Part shown: positions 5,871 through 10,475 of the stretch, piece by piece
How positions within the stretch are numbered: position 1 is the stretch's first letter
Layout: every line of letters begins with the position of its first letter
From: Actinomycetota bacterium
GTDB taxonomy: Bacteria; Actinomycetota; Acidimicrobiia; Acidimicrobiales; Iamiaceae
Assembly: GCA_018268545.1 (NCBI GenBank)
Contig: JAFDWI010000010.1
Location: 1 to 10,475, forward strand
Reading direction: 5' to 3'
DNA length: 10,475 nucleotides
Made by a program: the position numbers and the translations under genes
The notes under the pieces: generated by a model
What the model saw: only the letters and a program-made list of their open reading frames with translations
What the model was told of the DNA's origin: nothing
Database searches by the model: none

Positions 5871-8558
5871 CTACTCGGACGCGGCCTTCTTCACCGGAGC
5901 CTTCTTCTTGGCCGGCGCCTTCTTTGCCGCAATCTTCTTCGCGGGCGCCTTCTTCTTGGCCGCAGCCTTCTTCGCGGGCGCCTTCTTCTTGGCCGCAGCC
6001 TTCTTCGCGCCGGCCTTCTTCTTGGCCGGCGCGTTCTCGCGGCGAATCGCGAGCAACTCCGCCGCGCGTTCGATCGTGATCTCCTCGGGACGGTCGCCTT
6101 TTCGGAGCGACGCGTTCGTGACCCCGTCGGTCACATACGGTCCGAACCGGCCGTCCTTGAGCAGCACCGGCTTGCCGCTCGCCGGATCGTCGCCCAACTC
6201 GCGCAACGGTGCCGCAGCCTTCGCCTGACCACGGCGGCGCTTGGGCTCCGCGAAGATCGCCAAGGCCTCGTCCAAGGTGACCGTGAACAACTGGGCTTCG
6301 GTCTCCAAGCTCCGGCTGTCGGTCCCCTTCGCCAGATACGGGCCGTACCGGCCGTTCTGCGCGGTGATCGGCGTCGCCTCCGGATCGGTGGGGTCCACGC
6401 CCACGACGCGGGGCAACGACAGCAGACGCAACCCCTCGTCGAGCGTCACCGTCGCCGGGTCCATCTCCTTGAACAACGATGCGGTCTTGGGCTTGGGGCC
6501 CTTGGTCCCCTTCTCGGGCAGCTCGCCGAGCTGCACGTACGGGCCGAAGCGTCCCGCCTTGGCATACACCGTCAGGCCCGACTCGGGGTCCGTGCCGAGT
6601 TCACGGTCCCCGCTCGGCGCGGCCAACAACTCCAGCGCGCGCTCCACGCTCATCTCGTCGGGTGCGATGTCGTCGGGCACCGAGGCGGTCTCCTCGCCCC
6701 GTTTCACGTACGGGCCGAACTTGCCCGGCTTGACGACCACGGGCACACCGTCGGCGTCCACACCGATCGGAATCGTGTTGACCGCAGCGGCATCGATGCC
6801 CTCGGGGGCGCTCGCCACCAGTTGCGACAACCCCGACGCACCGTCACCGAACCAGAAATCGTGCAACCAGCTCTCGCGTTCCTTGCGCCCCGCGGCGATC
6901 TCGTCGAGATCGTCCTCGAGGCGCGCGGTGAACGCATAATCGGCGAGGTCACCGAAATGCTGCTCGAGCACGTTGATCACCGCGAACGCCGTCCACGTGG
7001 GAACCAGCGCCGTGCCCTTCTTCCACACGTACCCGCGGTCCTGGATCGTCTGCATGATCGAGGCGTACGTCGAGGGGCGTCCGATACCGAGCTCTTCGAG
7101 GCGTTTGACCAACGAGGCCTCGGTGTAGCGCGCGGGGGGAGAGGTGGTGTGACCCTTGGCTTCGAGGTCCGGCGACGCGAGCCGCTGACCTTCCGACAGG
7201 GGCGGAAGCAACGTCTCCCGGTCATCGAGCGCGGCGTCCGGATCATCGGAACCCTCCACGTACGCACGCATGTACCCGGGGAAGGTGATCGTGCGTCCCG
7301 AGGCTGCGAACACCGCGTCACGTCCCGCCGCGGTGCGACCACCGATCCGGGCCGACACCGTCAACCCCGACGCGTCGGCCATCTGCGACGCGACCGTGCG
7401 CTTCCAGATCAGGTCGTAGAGCGCGAGATCCTGACCCGAGAGTTCGCCCGCGACCTCACGGGGGGTGCGGAACCGATCGCCCGCCGGGCGGATCGCCTCG
7501 TGCGCCTCCTGCGCGTTCTTCACCTTGCGGGCGTAGATCCGTGGCTTGTCCGGCACGTACGCGTCGCCGTACAACTCACGCGCCTGGGACCGGGCCGCAT
7601 CGAGCGCGGTCTGGGACAGGTTCGTCGAATCGGTTCGCATGTAGGTGATGAACCCGCGCTCGTAGAGACCCTGCGCGACCCGCATGACCTGCGCAGCCGA
7701 CAGACGCAGCTTCCGGCCACCCTCCTGCTGCAACGTCGAGGTCATGAACGGCGGCTTCGGCCGGGACGTGAACGGCTTCTCGGTCACCGAACGGACCGTC
7801 CACGCCGTACCCGGCGCCTCGAGATCGGCGACCAACGTGGCCGCAGCGGCCCCATCCAGCACCCGGACCCCGGCGGTCGTCGCCTGACCCCGGGCGTCGA
7901 AATCCTTGCCCGACGCGACCCGCTCGTCGTCGACGGCCACCAACGAGGCCGTGAACGACGGATCGTCGGTGAACAACGCATCCAGATCCCAGTAGTCCGC
8001 GGCGACGAACGCCATCCGCTCACGCTCACGTTCGACCACGAGACGCACCGCCGGGCTCTGCACCCGTCCCGCCGAGAGGCCCGTCGCAACCTTGCGCCAC
8101 ATCACCTCGGACACCGGATATCCGAACAGCCGATCGACGATCCGTCGAGCCTCCTGCGCGTTCACCAACCCATAGTCGATGTCCCGCCAGTTGTCGACCG
8201 CCGCCTCGATCGCCTGCGGGGTGATCTCGTGGAACACCATCCGCTTGACCGGAACCTTCGGTTTGAGGATCTCCAGCAGATGCCACGAGATCGCCTCACC
8301 TTCACGGTCCTCATCGGTTGCGAGATACAACTCGCTCGCATCCTTCAGCGCCGCCTTGAGTTGGCGGATCACGTCCTTCTTGTTCGCGTACACCTCGTAG
8401 GTGGGCTTGAAACCATCGTCGACGTCGACGTTCAGGCCCTTCGCGGCCAGGTCCCGGACGTGGCCGACCGAGGAGAGCACCTCGTAGTCACCACCCAGGA
8501 AACCCGCGATGGTCCGGGCCTTCGCGGGGGATTCGACGATCACGAGTGGTTTGGACAT
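5871..8558 (-). CDS. topA: DNA topoisomerase I (type IA)
   Basis: This 895-residue enzyme relaxes negative supercoils by cutting one strand. The N-terminal TOPRIM domain shows VIVESPAKA (E9) and the acidic TDEDREGEAI at 81-90; the active-site tyrosine is Y306 in GFITYMRTDSTN. The region GLSAGRVQSPAVRLV at 160-174 is also diagnostic. Beyond about residue 600 come four Topo_C-type repeats with GxFGPYV/GRYGPYL cores, near residues 613, 670, 738 and 803, instead of the cysteine zinc ribbons of E. coli TopA. The last 50 or so residues are a Lys/Ala/Pro tail (KKKAPAKKA units) typical of actinobacterial TopA, where basic tails aid DNA binding and processivity. ATG 8558 (MSKPLVIVESPAKA) is the start: the frame stays open for 27 more codons upstream, but those are unlike the family, and the promoter lies there. 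Confidence 0.98.
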   Translation of the reverse strand: MSKPLVIVESPAKARTIAGFLGGDYEVLSSVGHVRDLAAKGLNVDVDDGFKPTYEVYANKKDVIRQLKAALKDASELYLATDEDREGEAISWHLLEILKPKVPVKRMVFHEITPQAIEAAVDNWRDIDYGLVNAQEARRIVDRLFGYPVSEVMWRKVATGLSAGRVQSPAVRLVVERERERMAFVAADYWDLDALFTDDPSFTASLVAVDDERVASGKDFDARGQATTAGVRVLDGAAAATLVADLEAPGTAWTVRSVTEKPFTSRPKPPFMTSTLQQEGGRKLRLSAAQVMRVAQGLYERGFITYMRTDSTNLSQTALDAARSQARELYGDAYVPDKPRIYARKVKNAQEAHEAIRPAGDRFRTPREVAGELSGQDLALYDLIWKRTVASQMADASGLTVSARIGGRTAAGRDAVFAASGRTITFPGYMRAYVEGSDDPDAALDDRETLLPPLSEGQRLASPDLEAKGHTTSPPARYTEASLVKRLEELGIGRPSTYASIMQTIQDRGYVWKKGTALVPTWTAFAVINVLEQHFGDLADYAFTARLEDDLDEIAAGRKERESWLHDFWFGDGASGLSQLVASAPEGIDAAAVNTIPIGVDADGVPVVVKPGKFGPYVKRGEETASVPDDIAPDEMSVERALELLAAPSGDRELGTDPESGLTVYAKAGRFGPYVQLGELPEKGTKGPKPKTASLFKEMDPATVTLDEGLRLLSLPRVVGVDPTDPEATPITAQNGRYGPYLAKGTDSRSLETEAQLFTVTLDEALAIFAEPKRRRGQAKAAAPLRELGDDPASGKPVLLKDGRFGPYVTDGVTNASLRKGDRPEEITIERAAELLAIRRENAPAKKKAGAKKAAAKKKAPAKKAAAKKKAPAKKIAAKKAPAKKKAPVKKAASE
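5935..6000 (-). repeat. Perfect 33-bp tandem duplication in the topA tail
   Basis: Bases 5935-5967 and 5968-6000 are identical on inspection and encode two copies of an 11-residue Lys/Ala/Pro unit (AAAKKKAPAKK). Degenerate copies continue on both sides over about 5880-6035. Such tracts are prone to slippage, so copy number may vary between strains. Confidence 0.85.
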
Positions 8559-8596
8559 GTCGGGATAGATAAGGCAAAGCAGGTGACCATTGTCAA
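8559..8596 (-). promoter_or_regulatory. topA promoter with consensus -35 TTGACA
   Basis: On the minus strand an exact TTGACA (8591-8596) precedes an A+T-rich TTATCTAT segment. Either TTATCT (8567-8572, 18-nt spacer) or TATCTA (8566-8571, 19-nt spacer) could be the -10. The ATG at 8558 follows by about 7-8 nt, so the transcript is probably leaderless. The exact -35 is the best in the window. Confidence 0.6.
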
Positions 8597-8643
8597 CTGC
8601 AACCGCCGGATCCCGCTCCGGTGCACGATCGCCGATCAACCGC

Positions 8644-8649
8644 TACCGT
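8644..8649 (+). promoter_or_regulatory. Putative -10 element of the acyl-CoA dehydrogenase gene (leaderless)
   Basis: TACCGT is 7 nt before the ATG at 8657, the same spacing as other leaderless-type starts here. No -35 match is seen at 17-18 nt. The element faces away from the topA promoter within a 98-bp divergent intergenic region. Confidence 0.35.
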
Positions 8650-8656
8650 CGGCGCG

Positions 8657-9862
8657 ATGGACTTCGCACTCTCGGAAAAGTCGGCGGAACTCGCGGCCTC
8701 GCTGACCGCGTTCATGGACGAACGGGTCGCTCCGGCCGAAGCGACCTACCACGAACAGATGGCCGCATCGGGTGACCCCCACCACCACCCGCAGATCATC
8801 GAGGATCTCAAGGTCGAGGCACGGTCACGAGGCCTGTGGAACCTGTTCCTGCCCCACTCGACCGAATGGAACGACGGGCTCTCGAACCTCGACTACGCGC
8901 CGCTCGCCGAGATCATGGGCCGCCACGAGTTCGGCTCGGAGGTCTGCAACTGCTCGGCGCCCGACACCGGGAACATGGAGATCCTGACCATGTTCGGCAC
9001 ACCCGAACAGCAACAACTCTGGCTCCAACCGCTGCTCGCAGGAGAGATCCGATCGGCCTTCGCGATGACCGAACCCGCTGTCGCATCCTCGGACGCGACG
9101 AACATCGAATGCTCCATCGAACGAGACGGCGACGACTACGTCATCAACGGGCGCAAATGGTTCATCTCCGGGGCCGCGAGCGCCCGCTGCAAGATCCTGA
9201 TCGTCATGGGAAAGACCGACCCGGCCGCACCGCGCCACCTGCAGCAGTCGATGGTGCTGGTGCCCATGGACACCCCCGGCGTCGAGGTGATCCGCAACCT
9301 GCCGGTGTTCGGGTACACCGACCGTGAAGGCCACTGCGAGATGACCTTCACCGACGTGCGGGTGCCGGCGTCGAACGTGCTCGGACAACCCGGCGGGGGC
9401 TTCGCGATCGCCCAGGCCCGCCTCGGACCGGGCCGGATCCACCACTGTATGCGGTGCATCGGCGCCGCCGAGGTCGCACTCGAGCTGATGTGCGAACGGG
9501 TCTCGAACCGGGTCGCGTTCGGCAAGCCGCTCGCCGCACAGGGCGTGATCCAGGAATGGATCGCGACGAGTCGGATCGAGATCGAACAGGCGCGGCTGCT
9601 CACCCTGAAAGCCGCGTGGCTGATGGACACCGTCGGCAACAAGGGCGCCCAGACCGAGATCGCGGCGATCAAGGTCGTCGCGCCGAACGTCGCGCTGCGG
9701 GTCGTGGACCGCGCGATCCAGGCCTTCGGCGGCGGCGGTGTGTCCGAGGACTTCCCGCTCGCCCGCATGTACGCCGGACTGCGCACCCTGCGCCTCGCGG
9801 ACGGGCCCGACGAGGTCCACAAGCGCTCGATCGCCCGACGCGAACTCGCGCCGTACCGCTGA
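8657..9862 (+). CDS. Acyl-CoA dehydrogenase family protein, ACAD10/11-like
   Basis: This 401-residue flavoprotein dehydrogenase is predicted to introduce an alpha-beta double bond into an acyl-CoA, using FAD and passing electrons to ETF. The helical N-domain runs to about 120; the flavin/substrate motif FAMTEPAVASSDATNIECSI and VINGRKWFISGA lie in the middle beta domain; the C-domain has RVAFGKPLAAQGVIQEW and the terminal ADGPDEVHKRSIAR. The TEPxVASSDATN and DGPDEVH motifs resemble the ACAD10/11 branch rather than classical short-chain or medium-chain enzymes. Substrate is not deducible. A GTG at 8621 in frame would add 12 non-homologous residues, so ATG 8657 (MDFALSEKSAEL) is chosen, with TACCGT 7 nt upstream. 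The gene stands alone on the plus strand, diverging from topA and converging on nhaA, so it is probably monocistronic. Confidence 0.93.
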   Translation: MDFALSEKSAELAASLTAFMDERVAPAEATYHEQMAASGDPHHHPQIIEDLKVEARSRGLWNLFLPHSTEWNDGLSNLDYAPLAEIMGRHEFGSEVCNCSAPDTGNMEILTMFGTPEQQQLWLQPLLAGEIRSAFAMTEPAVASSDATNIECSIERDGDDYVINGRKWFISGAASARCKILIVMGKTDPAAPRHLQQSMVLVPMDTPGVEVIRNLPVFGYTDREGHCEMTFTDVRVPASNVLGQPGGGFAIAQARLGPGRIHHCMRCIGAAEVALELMCERVSNRVAFGKPLAAQGVIQEWIATSRIEIEQARLLTLKAAWLMDTVGNKGAQTEIAAIKVVAPNVALRVVDRAIQAFGGGGVSEDFPLARMYAGLRTLRLADGPDEVHKRSIARRELAPYR

Positions 9863-9868
9863 GGTCCC

Positions 9869-10475
9869 TCAGGCTTCGACGCGACGGCGAGCGAGCACCA
9901 CGAACGCCGCCGAACCGGCCAGGGCCGCGACGACCGAAGCGAGCAGGATCGCGCGCTTCGCCGCGTCGGCGAACAACGCGGCCTCGTGGCCCGAGAACGC
10001 GAGATCGGTGATGAACAACGACATCGTGAAACCGATCCCCGCCAACATCGCCGCTGCGGCGAGTTGTGGCCAACGAACCCCGTCGGGCAACACCGCCCAA
10101 CGGATGCGTACCGCACTCCACGATGCGAGCGTGACCCCGACGGACTTCCCCACCACGAGCCCCACGACGATCCCGAGGGTGATCCGAGCCGATCCGGGAG
10201 TCGCCTCGGCACCCAGGGCGACCCCCGCATTCGACAACGCGAACAACGGCACGACGACGAAACTGCTCCACGGGTGCAACCGCTCGAGCAGCACATCCGC
10301 CGGTGGCCGCGTCGAGCCCGCGCGCGTCGCTTCGAACGGTGTCACGAACGCGAGCGCGACCCCGGCGATCGTCGCATGGACACCCGACTGCCACGTGCAA
10401 TACCAGACCGCGACGGCCAACACGACGAACACCGCCGGCACCCGGACCCGTGCCCGACGCAACCCCACGACGCCC
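9869..10475 (-). CDS. nhaA: Na+/H+ antiporter NhaA, C-terminal portion (5' end beyond window)
   Basis: About 200 residues of an inner-membrane sodium/proton antiporter; the N-terminal part lies past the right edge. Recognisable segments in order are VVGLRRARVRVPAV, SGVHATIAGVAL, the HPWSSFVVVPLFALSNAGV loop-helix, VVGLVVGKSVGV containing the lysine equivalent to E. coli K300, and GIGFTMSLFITDLAF near the C-terminus, followed by a last helix and a basic end (VLARRRVEA). The transport aspartates (E. coli D163/D164) would be encoded outside the window, so completeness cannot be judged. The family exports Na+ or Li+ in exchange for protons. The stop is 6 nt from the stop of the convergent acyl-CoA dehydrogenase gene. 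Confidence 0.95.
   Translation of the reverse strand, partial: GVVGLRRARVRVPAVFVVLAVAVWYCTWQSGVHATIAGVALAFVTPFEATRAGSTRPPADVLLERLHPWSSFVVVPLFALSNAGVALGAEATPGSARITLGIVVGLVVGKSVGVTLASWSAVRIRWAVLPDGVRWPQLAAAAMLAGIGFTMSLFITDLAFSGHEAALFADAAKRAILLASVVAALAGSAAFVVLARRRVEA

Noticed and set aside
5880..6035. Regular short repeats considered as a CRISPR-like or regulatory array
   Set aside because: The repeats are in frame with topA and encode its Lys/Ala/Pro tail; there are no unique spacers.
8563..8572. TTATCTATCC considered as a DnaA box
   Set aside because: It differs from TTATCCACA at key positions, stands alone, and is better explained as the A+T-rich -10 region of topA.
6822..8705. Long plus-strand open frame opposite topA (over 600 codons)
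   Set aside because: It is Arg/His/Leu-rich with no domain signature and mirrors the codon pattern of topA, a typical antisense shadow in G+C-rich DNA.
9136..10296. Minus-strand open frame of 386 codons across the acyl-CoA dehydrogenase and nhaA
   Set aside because: It is Arg/Ser/Cys-rich, antisense to the dehydrogenase and out of frame with nhaA; both real genes have strong family motifs.
1..10475. Search for mobile elements, defence systems or a new multi-gene system
   Set aside because: No transposase, integrase, flanking repeats, nuclease/toxin motifs or composition break is visible; the gene content is largely housekeeping.

Overview
The window is G+C-rich, gene-dense bacterial chromosome with mostly housekeeping content. 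A SigR/RsrA redox sigma/anti-sigma pair, a TopA with a Lys/Ala/Pro-rich tail, a DUF2342 (zincin_2) metalloprotease-like protein and the topA-tmk-holB neighbourhood all point to Actinomycetota. An Acidimicrobiia-type lineage is my best guess, but that is inference; no rRNA or other decisive marker is present.

Layout. Everything from 1 to about 8558 is on the minus strand, so it is transcribed from high to low coordinates: topA (5871-8558), tmk (5155-5832), two tandem paralogous lipoproteins (4288-5133 and 3384-4202), tRNA-Thr(CGT) (3215-3290), holB (2094-3182 or 3215), sigR (1486-2082), rsrA (1142-1489), a 55-residue membrane protein (907-1074), and a DUF2342 metalloprotease-like gene (1-870) that runs off the left edge. 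A plus-strand acyl-CoA dehydrogenase (8657-9862) diverges from topA. It converges, with a 6-bp gap, on nhaA (9869-10475, minus), whose N-terminal part lies beyond the right edge.

How the genes relate. topA, tmk and holB form a DNA-replication/topology block: supercoil relaxation, dTTP supply and clamp-loader subunit. It is split here by two secreted lipoproteins and a tRNA. sigR and rsrA share an ATGA overlap, as expected for a translationally coupled thiol-redox sensor and its sigma factor. The two lipoproteins share fold landmarks (lipobox, low-complexity linker, AVTSA-x-L motif, CPE, a second Cys, terminal LQG) and are the least explained part of the window.

Regulation. Several start codons lie only 6-8 nt after a TAnnnT hexamer and lack a convincing Shine-Dalgarno, which suggests widespread leaderless transcription. 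topA has the best-looking promoter, with an exact TTGACA -35 box. Noncoding DNA is scarce: no gap reaches 300 bases. I found no CRISPR array, insertion sequence, prophage or obvious defence system, and no clearly novel multi-gene system. The best candidates for follow-up are the lipoprotein pair, the leaderless promoter pattern and the small membrane protein.
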